This document shows positions 48,886-63,494 of a stretch of DNA of 64,000 nt, piece after piece (position 1 is the first letter of the stretch; each line of letters starts with the position of its first letter). This DNA is from Planococcus citri (lineage: Eukaryota > Arthropoda > Insecta > Hemiptera > Pseudococcidae). The stretch spans positions 31,703,230 through 31,767,229 of the forward strand of contig NC_088677.1 in NCBI RefSeq assembly GCF_950023065.1. Direction: 5' to 3'. The notes under the pieces were generated by a model. It did not search any database, was not told the DNA's origin, and worked only from the letters and a program-made list of their open reading frames with translations. The position numbers and the translations under genes are program-made.

Positions 48886-51800
48886 AGTCCTGTCTCTGTA
48901 GGAGTGTGTGTATGGGTAGAGGGGTCCTTCTTCACAAGCTTAAAGGCGCGTTTGCCCTTCCATCTAACATAAGAAGTACTGACCTGAAGGGAGAGCCAGG
49001 AGAGGGGATATTGGCTTCCCAAAATGTTGCTAGTCTTGATTCGGCTCTTGTGGCGTTCACACGTTGATCGTTCAGCGTTGGTTCTTTTTGAGAAATTCAC
49101 TCCCAAATAACTCTTGAATGTGAATTGTGAACAATTGAAATTAGGAGAATGCGGGGAGGTATTCAGAAATACATCAAATGTAAGTATCAAAATAAAGATC
49201 ATCATGCGGAATGATTTTTTGATTTTTAAAAGATGAGTGCAATGAGGCGAAGGGGAAATTGCAGAGCCCGTCTTCTATCAGTTGTGTAATACATGGGTCA
49301 AGTTTTTTTTTTTTTTTCAGACATTGTGAGATTTGTGTAAAGTGATACGTTTGCTTGATTTATTTGTTTTTTCGAATTACTTAATATCCATCCATGGTAG
49401 CGATTAAACGTTGTTAATTTTAATTGGAAATGTAAATTTCCATCGTTTTTACTTCTAGTTAACGATAGATACTTACATTGGTAGTGTATTTTCTATACTA
49501 TCTATCTTCGAAATTTATCAAAAACATTTCAAAGTAACTCTTTTAAAATCAAACGTACCGTAAATCGTAGTCTGTGAAATATTTCAGCACAGCGGCGAAG
49601 CTCCGGTTTCGATAATATTATTTGGAGCTTTGTGCAAAACAGATCAGAGTGTACTGAATGCTTTGTACGCGCACAGAAACGAATATTTCACCCATCCAGA
49701 CTGCTATATTCGGATACCGAACGCAACAAGATTAAATTACTCCTTCATTTTCTAATTTATTTTAAAATGTTAATTTTGTTGTTTGGTAATTTAAAATTAT
49801 AATTCCGTGTCTTATAACGTAACTATAGATCGTGCGAAATTTAACGAAAAACAATTGAAATTTCTTTTATAATTTGCAATTGAGAGCTTTCCTTGGCAAA
49901 ATGTTTTGCGACGCGTTTGTAAATTCCATTAACAGTATTTTGAATATTTCGCCAAAGAGGTAATTTGGATTTTAATTTTGTTATACGCTTAGCGTCCTGT
50001 TGTGTCGTCTCTCGCACCATCGAGTGTACTCAATTAGGATAATTGTTTTCGAATTTTTACCTACTTCCTACAATTTCCTTCCTGTAGGTTCGATTTGGCG
50101 TCTTTGTTTTTCCAGTAAGGCCGAGGAATCGGATACGGTGCGGGGTATTGATGGATTTCGAAATTACCTACTTTGGGGTGCTGAATTCGCTGGTGATGTT
50201 GAAAAAGATGACGAAGGGTTGAAAAAGTCTACAAAAATGAAATCGTTTGCACATTGGAGGATGTCTCGACATGTCTCATGTGAGTCATGTACCTACCTGA
50301 TGTGAAACCTTTTAATTGTTGTTGTTGTTTTTTTTGGAGTATGGATTGAAAAATTTATATTGATAAACTCTTGATCCCTTGGAAGGAGGGCGACTTGAAA
50401 TGCGGTTTTTTTCGAATTTAGGAACTAAAATTTGGCACAGTTTTGGACCTTTAGGTACAAAATATTGGACCACTCTATTACACATTGCATAATTGCATAT
50501 GAAAAATCCTATCTGTGAGCAAATAAAGAGCGAACTAACCCTTTATATCACATATTTCTTTAGCTAAGCTATTGCTAAACATTTGTTTGGCAAATTAATA
50601 CACCAGATCATCATTTACACCAATAAATACACTGGCCATTATAGGGAACAATTCAAAATCCTTTTCGAATTAGTTCGCAGAAGAGAGAACATTCGAGTAG
50701 GTACCTATTTGTTTTTCACCTGACATTTTTTTAGCAGTAGGTAGGTAATAAAGAATAAAATGAAACACCGACCATTTAATTTTTTTAAACGAAAGAAAAA
50801 AAATGTTACGAATAAAATGAACTACTTATCTTACTCGTAAAAATAATATTAAAACTGGAGTAGAAACAGCATACAAAAGTTGAAAAAGTATTATTTTTTG
50901 TTGTTGAAAAACGTTTTTCTGGTCTAATCCGGTAATAATTTGTAGATTATTAGAGTTGTACCGATATTACCAGAAGCTAAAGGGAAGTGCCTATACGTTG
51001 TTTTCAAAGCCATAAAATGTCCTACATCGTTTCTTTTCTTTTCTCGTCGGCCTTTTGCCTAGAAAAGAAAAGAAAAAAATGTACAGTTCGGAACAACGAT
51101 GTGAGAATCGGTTTCTATTAAACGTTCGATTATTCTTTCGTCGTTTGTTATCGAAAAAATTACTTTGTAAAGGGAAACTTTTTCAACGGTAGTGGAAAAT
51201 TAAGGTTTATTATCAATTTACGTGAAGCACTAGGTATACCCTGTCTAGTGTCTATCGTTTGTTTGGTAGGCTAGACATTTGATCGGCGTTACAGGTATGA
51301 AAATTGATGTGACTTTATTTGTTTTTTCCGGTGATTTTGTAAACATGACAGACCTTTATGAAATATGTATTTGATATTTGATACTTTAAGTAACCGTATA
51401 CTTATCGATAAAATGCAAAAGGTGAAGTAGAGAAGAGGTAGAATGTGATTTACAGTTTGCGAATTCCACCGACTACGACGCGACGTGTCTAATATTGTCA
51501 ACGAGCAAAATTTGTCTTGCCATTTTTCATAAACATTTTTGTTACCGTAGACTAAAAACTTTACCAAGCATGATATTAAAAAGTCCAACTTTATCCGATT
51601 GTACCGTAGGGATTTACACATACTTGTTTCGTCGACGACGATTGGTTATAATCTCCGAAATATCGCGTCACGGCAGTTTTTCTTCTGGTGTTTTTTTTTT
51701 TTTTTCAAATCATTGTACTATGTCGTGTATTATATTAAATAGATATCTGAGTACCCTTAAAACATCGACGATTACGTGGCCATAAATACTCGAAAATTTC

Positions 51801-52797
51801 AATATTTTCAATCGAACGGTTTTTTTCTTGTTACTCTTCCCGTCTCGAGTAAGAATTTTTTATTATGATTTTTTCGCTGATTTTGTAACTTTTTTTTTGT
51901 CTTTTATTCGGACGACGCGACGAGACAAAACCCACTACTCGAGTGTTGTTTTTTAATATGTCGATAAAAAAACTTGCACGATGGAAATTCGTTTTAAATT
52001 AATAAATATTCGTACATGCTTCGCCCGAAATCATGAAAATTAAAATTTCTAATTCAACTTTTCGTCTAGAATGTTTTTTAAACGTGACTTCGACGTTAGA
52101 TTACGTATTTTTTGCCATATCCGTGGCCAAAAATTTTTAATATTAAATTTGTCGAAAAGCGTGATGTAAATAAATGCTCTTACGTGTTGGCTTCTGCGGT
52201 TTTACACGCTTTAAAAATGCAATGCTCAAGTTTAGGGTAGGTGTATTATTGTCTAATTTTGTACCTTTTTTTTTCATTTTTTCGAGACGAGTAATTTGGT
52301 ATGTATAATTGGCGAGTGTTCGAGAGGATTGAACTATTGATAGGAATAATTTGATGATTTGCGACCAGGGGACAGTGTTTTTATGGCAGAATTTGCTGAA
52401 ATAAAAGGCTGTTTTCCAGCCCTATCTTTTAGATGGACAGTCAATTAGTAAATAAAATAAATATGTACATGTCTGTATTTACCTACTGGAAATGAACTGT
52501 GGAAGTGTGAAAAAAGATATTTTCAAAATTCCATTACCCATTGTTGATTCTCGTCTCAATTTAAGCAGTTTAAAAACATTTCTTTAAAGAATTCACCTTC
52601 ATTTTCTTAACATTTTTTAAGTAAATGCCTATAGGTAGGTACTTATCGACCTTTGAATTTCCTTCATACACCCAGAGATGTCTCCCATTTTAAGAAGTCG
52701 TTCATTATGTATCGCTGAATTAAATTTAATTTTGTATTAATCACCGTGCCCTTGCATTGTAAAAAAAATAATATGGTATTTTGAATTTAATTTTCAG
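48886..52797. other. AT-rich non-coding stretch
   Basis: No gene recognised. A moderately GC-richer patch at 49,590-49,720 has short inverted words (atatttca) but no clear identity. Confidence 0.45.
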
Positions 52798-52949
52798 ATA
52801 GTGTTGACTGTTGATAGTGAATATGATTGAGAATGAGAACTGACCGCGTGAAAATTATGGACATTTGATCGCCGAGTATTCGAATGGAAAGTAATAAAAT
52901 CTGTTTTTAAGGTGACTGTGATGTGACCTGCTTCCTTCATCAAGACAAG
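52798..52949 (+). other. Exon-like block without an open frame (possible 5' UTR exon)
   Basis: Acceptor tttaattttcag and donor AAG|GTAAGC bound 152 bases on the plus strand. All three frames have stops and there are several short upstream-type ORFs, so if it is an exon it is non-coding. Confidence 0.3.
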
Positions 52950-53439
52950 GTAAGCTTCAATTCTGAGGTATCTACATTTTATAATACACCAAAATAGCGG
53001 TTAAATGTACTTTCAGGTACGTGTAAATATTCATCATCAGTCGGAATTACCATGGCTTTCATTTTTTGAGCGTTTTCAAAAATTCAGCCTCGTGAGAGAA
53101 ACATTCTTATTGACAGAAAAATTTTCAAACTTGAAGAAGAAAAATTTAAAGAATACTCAAAAATACGCCACCAGATTTTAAATTACGATTTTATTTAAAT
53201 AATAAGCTGACATAAAAGAGAAGTATAGGTATCCCAACTCGCGCAGATTTTTTTGAACGGAGCAAAGCTAGGTCAAATATCGTGCAAAAATACGAGCATA
53301 TCACAAATCAGAATTTCGGGTGCTGGAGTGCATTTTTCGGTTTTTGGTGAATTTTTGAAAGTCAAATTTGGCCCAAAAATGAATTACCAAAATCAAAATT
53401 ACACCTATTTGACCTATAGAACGCTGTAATTCGATATGC

Positions 53440-54040
53440 ACTTACCTTATTTCGATCCACCCGCCAAATCCATTGGAAACGGTTTCGAACCGTTTTGAGC
53501 AGCTCTGGAGCCTCTAGCAGATTTTTGAAACTCGAAATTTCCATAAAATTTTACCAAATGGAATGGCAGAAAGCAGGAATTTGCTCTGTACCTTGATTTC
53601 AACATGCTGAGTTGCTTGTAAGTGGTTTCAAACCGTTTTGGAGTCTCTGGCCACTTTTTGAGAGTTCCAGTTTTCTAAAAAACACCATTGGAACCCACCG
53701 ACTTTGGAAAACTGGTGTGTAATCGGTCAAACAGGTCACCAACGAGCATCAATCTCAAACATACTTGAAAAAGTTGATCTGGGCAGATTTTATGACATTT
53801 TCTGGAAAACTGGAATTTCCAAATAGTGGCATGGAGGCTTCAAAACAACTTGGAAACCACTTCCAGTCAAATCAGAATTACGAAATTGGTACGTAAAGTA
53901 AATTTCGGAGATTCCAATTTCATTTGGGGAAATTTTGTGAAAATTTGAAGTTTGAAAAACTTGCTGGAGGCTCCTGAACTGCTCAAGATGGTTCAAAACA
54001 GCTTCTATCAATTTGGCGATTGAAAATACGAAAATAGGCT
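53440..54040. mobile_element. Imperfect foldback (inverted-repeat) element
   Basis: The reverse complement of about 53,440-53,715 aligns along its length with about 53,768-54,040. Matching phrases include aaaactggaa, agtggc, ttgaaaccactt, tttggcg, and gctggaggctcc versus gctagaggctcc. The arms are diverged, with a short unpaired centre near 53,740. No coding frame. Probably a decayed foldback transposon or a long-hairpin MITE. Confidence 0.7.
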
Positions 54041-57000
54041 ACCTATATTTCAAATTTAGGCTCTCTAGAGTAGATCCTTCGAAATGAATTTTGAGAATTT
54101 TCATTAATTTTTTTTGACGAAATTTAGGACCACCAACGATGATTTGTTAACCTGGTTGCTTTTAAAAGTGAAAAAAAAGTTAACAACCCATCCCACCTCG
54201 CTAATTCTTTGTTTTAAATTTAAAAAAAAAAAAAAATTAGAAGTGCATTACTGATACCCAGATGAAATTATTCGATTGCATAAACTATATCTATACTTAT
54301 ATTAAACTGAAGATGAATAGATTTTGCATAAACACTTTCTTCGAGGTATAATAATTTCAGCTAGGTATTTTAGTAATGTGTACGTCATTAATGAAGTAGT
54401 ACTCCGCATTCGAGTCAACAAGGTTTTAATTTCCCTTTAATCGTATTTTTGGGTTTTATTGATCCGCGTTGAATGATAGCTTTTAATTAAACCGAATCAT
54501 GTGAACAAAATAAGTTAAATGGGTGGAAAAAGAGCCATCCTATCTTATAGGTACCAGAAGAGAGGTATCATTACATGGCTGTTTTTGGTGTGCCGTGTGT
54601 CCAACATGCCTAAAGCTATCACATCGTCGAATTAAAAAGTTAACCGTTCGAAAGTGCTCGTTTAAGTGTCCATTACAAATTAAAACAAACGAAACTAACG
54701 TGTAATGATTTTTGGAAAATTGTTTTAACGCCATTTAAATGACTCGGATTTTCTACCATTTGTGGGATGTACCTAGGTATAAGTAAGCGTAACGAGTAAA
54801 TGTTGGATTACTGAAGAACAAGGAGTTGCATCTCGAAAAAAAACCAACCTATTTATGTAAGTGGGTAGGCACTTATTGTGTTCGAGAAAAAGGTACGATA
54901 CCGGGTAGAATTTTTTTTGGCCTTTTTCTCGTTAGCGAACAGTTTTAAACGAGTAGAGACCGATTAGACCGATAAATGAGAAAATTGAAAGTGGTTGTGG
55001 GCGATGATGTGATTCGAATATTATTTACTTGCGAGAATGATGAAATACAGCTCATTTTTAAAATTACCTTATAGACGAGAAAAATGTAACGCTGAAATGT
55101 GTATCGATAGGCTCGTAAATTTTATTTTAACGATTTTAAAAGATACCTACCTTGAGCAGCTTTTATACTTCTTATGAAATGTTTTTTTAAGCCGTAAAGC
55201 TGAAAATAACGAGAAACTAAATCTAAGCAATAAAATAGCGTTTTTTCTTCATTCGCGGAGCACATGCATCAACACGGTGTAAATATTATTCGATTTCGTA
55301 TGTCGTCGTCTATATAGTATACGATAGGTCGACAATCGGATCGTTCATGAACGTGAGAAATTCTCGATTAAACGAGAAAACACTGTATGGAAAAACTATA
55401 AAACACGAGTAAAATAAGAGAGAAAAAGGTCGAGAATTTTCCGTCATGATATAGTGTGACAATAATTTCAAACTTTTTCCAATTTGAATTGAAATGAAGT
55501 AAGATGATGTGGAATTAAGCGCGATGGGTAGTCTTGGTAATTTTTTTCTTTTTCAACGAGTTTTATATTAGGTATTTCTATACTTACACGATTTACTTGT
55601 ACTCTGATTCAGAATTTAGATAAATAACATTGTTGTCGATTTAATAATGCAATTTTATTGCTATTATTATCGAGAGTAAATCGCATTTATTTTCAGCCAG
55701 AGTACTATGTCTAGACATAATTTATCCTTAATTTTTCATTCGCGTGTTTTCAAATTCCTTTCTAACATTTCAAATTACTATTGCCCATCTCATTATGAAT
55801 GAAGAAACAAAAAATGCAAAAAAAATTCCACCATCAACGTGAAAGATGATGCTTTATGGTGAAATTTAGTCCATTTTCAGGCAAAAAGAATGCGAAGGGT
55901 GTTCCATAAAATTTTACGATTTCAACGGTTGTAAATAAGTTTATCAGGTGATTTTCATTTCTTCTCGGTGTTATTAGAAAAATCTCCTCTGCGGTAGTTT
56001 TATCACGATAAATATTCCGATACCTTGAATAGTGTGAAAATGGTTCTCGTCAAAGCGAATTCGAGTAAAAAAATACTTACTTCGTTCGAATTGTATTTTG
56101 TAGATTAAGTATGAGTTTTTTTGATGCACTCGTGATTTGAAGGAGCTATGTAATATTCATTGGGATTTGATAGTTTCAGAGTAGAGATTCTGAAGCAAAC
56201 TAAATGGGCTAGATAGAGGTTAGTTTTTTCACTGGATTTTTTTTGGCCTTCTCGTTTCTTCTTTATTCATTTTACCGACGCTGGGAGTAGTTTCATTTAA
56301 AAATTTTCATTTTTATCAATTTTTAAGCCAATTTTTATAGTTTCATCTGTTTGGAGGAGTGGGATCAAGAAACACAAAACACAACTTTGAAAATTGTAAA
56401 AACTAGCTTTCTGGGTCAATTTGGTAAAATTTCATTTTCCCCCATTTTTGATCCTATTTTTTTTGAAATTTCAAAAATTCTTCAAAAATAAAAAAATGAA
56501 TTTCAGCGCCTGTGTATTTTAAGGTTCTCTATAAAATTTGAAAAAAATTCTGGAATTACTCACGATCTTTGAAATGGGTCTAATCTATTCATGCTGGAAA
56601 AATTCAATTAAAAATTGACAACAGAAAAATACTTTCTAACGAAAAGTCATTTTTGAAGCATGAAGAAGACAGGGAAGGCGGTTACGAAGTTTGATATTTT
56701 ACCAGTGAATTTTCAGAACACAGAAATTAATCTTCACAATATACTTAGTATGATTTCAAAATCTCAGCCGAAGGCAGATTTGGCTGCCTAAACTGGCTTT
56801 TCTCCTTTTTTTTTTTTTTTTTGAAAGATGGCAACAATATGAGAAGTGTTGATGAAAATGAAACATGATTCCTTCATAAAAGAATTAAATTTGCAAAAAT
56901 TTGGAATAGGTAGAGAGAAATAATGATGGTGAAAAATAAATTTTCTTCGTACATATTCCCATAAGGGAAACATTTTTTATCGAAAAGTAAATTTTGTCTT

Positions 57001-60000
57001 TGTTTACGAGCAGCACGTGTCACAAAGAATAAATTTATAGTTGAAAAAAAGAAAAAGAAAAATGAAATATGAAATCTACTGAGATGTGTTAATTTAATAA
57101 ACAGCGTGGAAGTTGAATAGTCAAAAGAAAATTTTATTGGTAAAATTTCATCTTGATGGAATAATACATAAATGTAAACGTCTAAAAACAACTCAGGTAT
57201 CAAAGGCCAAGGTCGTTCGATTCACAAGATGTGCAATTTATTGTACTGCAGCAATGTTTTTCATCTACCAGTTCGAGTACCACTTTCCAACATTAAATTT
57301 ACAATTTTTGAAAAAAAATCAAGTTATGGGTTTTTTATTTTTGAAAAATTTCTCAAATAAGGTTTGATAATATTGATAAGAAAAGAGTTCTGATTCGGAT
57401 TGTCAACTTGTAGTCGAATTAAAATGGCAATGTGAAAAAGTATTTGTAGGTGGGCAAAATAAATAACATTTTAAAAAGAAAAACAATTTTAAAAACTTTA
57501 AAATATGTCGTAGGTATATACTATATAGACCTAAGAAATATAGGTAGGTAGGCTACATTTTTGTGCTTTCTGAAATAATAACAGGGAAAAAAGTATGCGG
57601 ACTTTCCGACCTTAAAGTATTTCAAAATTTTCGGAAAAAATGGAAAATTTATTTAGCCAGCCAAGAGAGGTTAAAATAACTGTTTTATTCTCATTTTGAA
57701 GCTGAAAAAAAATGTCTAGAATAGTTTTTTCCCTCGAATTTTCTTATTAAAAAGATGAAGTTTGAAATTCGACGCAGACAGCCTTCATGGTATAAAGTAT
57801 TTGTTTTGGATATTGTTTTCATTATTTCAATTTCGAGGTTGGTAAACTTTGAAATTCCATTATTCAAGTCGGTACATTTTTTTGCACGTACATGTTTTTT
57901 ATCACTCAAGTTCAACCTTAAAGTCTAGCTTAAAATTTTATGTAAAAGGTATCAAGAATCTATCACATTTCATTTAAAATTGTGAAATGTCTGATGATTT
58001 ACCTCTCTTTCAATTTTGAAAATGAAAAATAATTACTATCTATGTAGTAAAGAGTTTCGATCAATCTCAACTGGGGTTATTAATTTCTTTTTTCAGTGGC
58101 CCATTTGCAATAGGTACTCATGGAGGTAAATTTTAAAACTCCTACACTTACTTCTATTTTGATTTTGGAATTTTTAGGAAAAGAGCGGTTTCATTGAAGC
58201 TGGGTTAAATTTTTTTTCATCATTTTAAAAATGTGTTTATCTGTGCAAATAAGTATAGAAGGAAATGGAGTTTTTTATTCATGTGAATTGAAGCAAAAGT
58301 GAAATACTGTATAGGTATGATATTTTTGAGAGTGTATAAACGTGCAGTATCTAGAACAATTAATTTTGATCAAAATATTTTCAGAAGTTTTTTTTTTCAT
58401 TTCAAATATTTGAAAATTTTTAAGATGTAATGTACTCATAAGCTGGAGGATTTGAGAGTGAATTTTTCGATGTGCACAATTCTTCGCGTATTTTCGATTC
58501 CATTTAGCCATTTTAATTTAATCTGCCTCCGTCGACCCATTGGATCCTTCCTAAAAGCCCTCGACCTGGCCTTGAATTTTCTTTTCTTCTCTTTAAAAAG
58601 TCAACGGAGGTTTCTCAAACATTCATACTTAAACAGTTAAAATGTTGAGAAATTTCAGGAATTCATATTCTAACGATTTGAAAAAAGGGGTCCTCCTACG
58701 CAATATCTGTATTTACGATTTACCCACTCACTTTGGTGTTTCCTATGTACGTGCAAACATCAATACAACATTTGAAGATATTTTCGAGCTTTCCCTTTCA
58801 CCTTAAACTGTGAGAGAAAAACTCTGAAATCATTCTCGTGTTACGATTAGCTTGGTATCTCGAGACAAGGGCACTTTTTAAATTTAATTTTATTGATTTC
58901 GTAATCCAGAATATGGCTGATAAAACGTGAAAAAAAAACGTTTTGAAGGGTTAATCCGAAAAAAATTAAAAATATCAACGGTCTATAGAAATAAAAGCGA
59001 TATAAAAATAGAATTTGTCGCAATTTCGTCGTTGAAAAAATTACCAAGTGGGAACAGTTTCGGTACAAAACCTGCAGAAAAAAACGCCTTTCTGTCAACG
59101 TTGATGTAAAAAAAAAGAAGTCGAATTGTTGCTGTGGAGAAATATGAAGCGAGATTTTTTTTATATTATAGTAAGGCTTGTTGTTGTCATTTGGAGGCGT
59201 TTTTTTTTTTGAATATTCATCATGTTTCACCTAGCTGACGCTTATGTTTCTGTCATTTCTTTTATTTTTCGATGCTCGTTAACATTGCGGTGTGAATTCT
59301 GTACTTCGATTCGGTTTTGTAATGAAAGTATCAGATTCCATAATCTTGACGTTGGTATTTTGGTTTTTAACGAACTTGTAAAGGGGGCTGGTTTCGATAA
59401 CGTTAACGTTACGTAGCTAGATACCTTTACCTACTTTTGGATTTAGATGGTACTCGTAAAAGAGAAGGTAAACTACCTACACGTAGTGAAAGTTTACAGT
59501 TTTACAGATACACTTGAAATAGATTTCACGTGGAATTTTCTTGTCATTATGAAATTTTTCATTCGAATGGTTTAGAGATGTGGTAATTCCAGTTACATTC
59601 CTAGGTCTATTTCGCGTGTGTATGTTATAGAAATAGAACAAGTTGGGAAAATTCAATTTTCTTAAAACGCTATACGCCGCTTAAAATATTACATTTTGGT
59701 GGAAATTCATAAAACGCTGCCAAAATGAGGTATCTTACGGGTATTTCACCGAGTTAAAATGAAATGTTTTTAGCCATTCTGTTAATCACTCGTTTTTAGA
59801 TATGTTTTGTTGAACGAACGGTTTTAAAAACTTGTGTACGTTTGCCGTTTGCGAAAATTATCAGGGTTGTTAGAGTTACTTCACCCCGAAACTATCTTTC
59901 TGTATGGTGTTTATATTACGTCTTTTATGCGCCAGCCAAACTTGCCGCGCGTACAACGAGCAAATTAATTTTTTACTGTATCAACTGAATCAATGCTTAA

Positions 60001-62648
60001 TTTATCATCTTTTTACGATGATATAGTAAATTTTTTAAGTGGAAAGTTTTCTATACGCGCAGCATGATAAACGTTGAAATTTTTCATAATAAGATCGTAT
60101 CTTATAATATGGAAGTAATTTATTGCCGACTTTCAAAAGGAAACTCGAAGATATATTTTTTTCCCTTTATTAACACTTCAGCATATAAGAAGTTTTTGTT
60201 TCACGGTGAAGTTTTCAATGTCAATTTATAAAAACTGATATTAGCTTTCGTTGACTTTTTTTTTTGTTTTTTTCATTTTGAAAAGAAAATTTAAAATTTT
60301 TTCTCCGGTTTTTTCTCTACTTCCTCTAATGATACGTAGGTGTTGAAAAGCGACAATTTTTTTTTCGGTGTTGAAAAATTATTAAAAATTAACTCTTCGA
60401 CAATGGGGTATTTTGCGTGTAAAATTTAAAATTTAGTTTAAATTAGTTTGAAGGTTTTTTCTCCCGAAAGTTTGTTTTCTACTCAAATTTACCATTGTTT
60501 CAAAAGAGCAGAAGAAAAAAAATTTCGGAACAGGAGTTTTTTTAAAAAGAAAGTCGTTCTTTTATTTCCAATGGGAAAGGTATTCCGAATGGCAGCTCTA
60601 TAAAATTGAGCTAGGCATCCAAATGTTGGTAAATTTATGCTCATGATGTTCGGAGGTATGTAGATGTACAGAGACAGACAAATCGATCCAGTCAGACTCA
60701 TTTCAAAAATCACTCAATATATAGCTCATCAATTTCTCCTGAACGAGCCTACTCTTATTACTCGAGTTTAAAAGTCATAATGTTTTTATTAACATTGTTC
60801 ATCGCTGATTCTCCACATAACTGCTAAATATAAAAATACTCATAAACTTTAGAAATAGCATTAGGCTGAAAATCATCGTAACTCGTTATCAGCTAAAGAA
60901 TAATTTTTCACTTTTAATTGTTTTCTAAAAGGTCAACCCAAAATGCCACGGGTCAGTGACACGGAAATAGAGGCAGAGGCGTATCTGCGAAGTTGAATTC
61001 TCTTTCAAAAACCCATTAGCTAATCTATGATTTTTAAAAACTCATCAAAAAAATAAGTACACACATTCTGAAACACAAGTTTACAGTTTGACCTACCAAA
61101 CAACAGTGTTCATACGAAAACCTATTTCATTGAGGTACTGCCTATATAGATACATACATCTATACATGTAATATGCATATATGTAGGTAGACATTTAATT
61201 TACGTATACAACATACCCAGAGGTAGGTAGAAACTTGGCAATTTTATTCGTGAAAAATTTCTTTCCGCGGCTTTTTATTCAATTAACAGAATGCTGAGAA
61301 GCTGTTTATATAATTGATTCAACTATCAAAGTATATCCTTTAACCAAAACTCTGGCGGCACACTAAAAGCTCGCAGCATAAACTTGCTCGAAGTTGTTCA
61401 TAACTTTAACGTAATACCTCATCACTGAGAACAACGCCAGAAAATACAACATCGCCAAAGCACTTACGCAGACGTTTAGCCGTGTACATTTTAAAAAATT
61501 CCCACATATTTTGCAAATATTATAATTTTCTCGCAGAATTTCGCTACGAAAATTCTCCATTCAACGAATACAAGTATGAAAATTTTACATAAGAATAGAT
61601 TATAAAAGGATAACTTTATTTCAAAACTTCGTCTACCTAATTACCTATCCATCGAGTAATTTACCTATACCTGTGAATTTCATATTTCGTCGATCGAACG
61701 AAGTAATTTCAAAATAATATACTAATGCGGATTCTCTCATACTGAATGTTATTTATGTAGTCTACCGATCTAATCATTATGGAAAAACTTTATTTTCTAC
61801 AAGGTCTTTCATAGAATAGACGCTCGTGCGAAAAGCGATCATACTCGTGCAACAATTCAAGGTTAAAAGAATACCGAAAGTGTACTTTTCGTTTCAATGT
61901 TGAAATAGGAAAACTTGATTGATAGGTTAAGGCTCTCAAGTGCATTTTGAAAAACACACTGTACCTTACCTACTTCTTAGATCATTCCCAACTTTACATA
62001 AGGGGAAACTACTCCTCTAACTCTTGGACTTTGAATGAAATTCTGTGAAGGATGAGCAGAAAAATTTCAAAGTTTGAATTTACTCTATACGAGTTGATTT
62101 TTTTGAATTTTGACGACATTTTTCAATACTTTTTGTAGGGTGTCCCGTTACAAAGAAATGCACACATAAAAATGTTAATCAAGTTTTTTCTTACGAATTT
62201 CTTGTACAACTTTGTGAATTTGTAAAAGATCTGGATCCGGGGAAATTGCGCAATTCGCTCCCCTCTCCCTTGCTAGTGGCACTGAACTCAGCAAAAACTT
62301 GAAACAATAGAATGAATGGTGGAAATTCAAAGTAGGTAATTAGGTATGCTAAGTGCCATTTTTTTCAAAACATGTTTTTTCAATGCACACTACATACCTA
62401 TGTGTCATTGTGCAAGCACTCATAGTGTCAGATTGGAGGAAACACTTCTCCAAATTGTACTAATAAGCCCCAAAAAGAGTTTTCCATAAGAAGTATGGGT
62501 TATGTGCACTACTTAGTTTTTACACTCTCTTGTAAAAAAAAGTGTTTGCCACTTAGCATATTTTGAATTTCCACCACTCATATCATCATCAACATTTTAT
62601 TACATTTCCTAGTGATTGCTATCTAAAGTAATTTTCAAATTTATTGTA
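54041..62648. other. AT-rich non-coding stretch
   Basis: No gene recognised on either strand. A repeat-like phrase block at 56,340-56,700 resembles in style the blocks at 30,040 and 53,440. A string agggtgtcccgttacaaag near 62,140 resembles a transposon end, but no partner is found in the window. Confidence 0.45.
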
Positions 62649-63494
62649 AGGTAACCTGACCAGTAGATGATCATCGGCCAGTAGTTGATCACATTGCATG
62701 AAAAATGTTCAGTATTGAAAGTATTTGGAAACTAGCTTCTCAAAATGTTGACAGATTTATTCTGGACCATGTTCTTACTATGTAGTTTTACCAACTTATT
62801 TGATTGTTTTTCATAATTATGTAACGTGAATTTTAGTGCATTTAAATATCCATCTTCAAGGCATTTCAAAGATAGTGTCATTCTTAAGACATTTTTTTTT
62901 TTTAGTGAAATGCTATCAAAATAATCATTTTACCACATAGTAAAAATAAAAGTTTGAAAAAAACTTATTATGTTTTGAAAGAGAAGAGATCAGCGATACT
63001 TACTAACTGTTCATTTGAAATTTTAAAAATCACAAAATTTGTGTATAAATTTGCCATTGATCATCTAGTAGACAAGAAAAATCGTTCTTAGCCAGTAGTT
63101 GGTAATTGTGATTTAACAACTTGAATTCATTAAAACACCTCTGAATTCACAAAAACAACTTTGACTCCAGTTATTCAATATTCACATTCATATTTCACTT
63201 TCAGTGCATGTATGCCCTTTTCTTTTATTCAAATAACATTTATCAAGTGATCAACTACTGGACAAAATCATGATCAACTACTAGCTATTTTACTTTTTGA
63301 CTTCATAATTGAAAAGATAATAAGAAGAAACAACAAAATGAGTTATTCAAGGGCGTCTACGAATAATACATATTATAATGAAAAAGGTGATTGTATGGTG
63401 CTTTGCTCATCACCCCAAGTTTTTTTGTTTCAAAATGATAGCTACTTTTTCACAAGACTTCCACTACTAGGGTCAACTACTGGTCAGGTTACCT
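62649..63494. mobile_element. TA-flanked non-autonomous transposon with repeated CCAGTAGTTGATCA words
   Basis: Begins aggtaacctgaccagtag and ends with the exact reverse complement. TA lies directly outside on each side (62647-62648, 63495-63496). Inside, the word ccagtagttgatca or its complement occurs repeatedly: 62661, 62677, near 63058, 63091, 63247, 63270 and 63473. Copies in the left part point one way and those in the right part the other. No transposase frame. Confidence 0.85.

Noticed and set aside
49990..50305. 101-codon open frame on plus strand
   Set aside because: No known motif, low-complexity ends, no convincing start context; kept out as chance.
58847..59230. 127-codon minus-strand open frame
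   Set aside because: Rich in Phe, Lys, Ile and Asn as expected from AT-rich DNA; no family recognised and no splice context.
62140..62165. Transposon end agggtgtcccg
   Set aside because: No inverted partner or target duplication found within the window.
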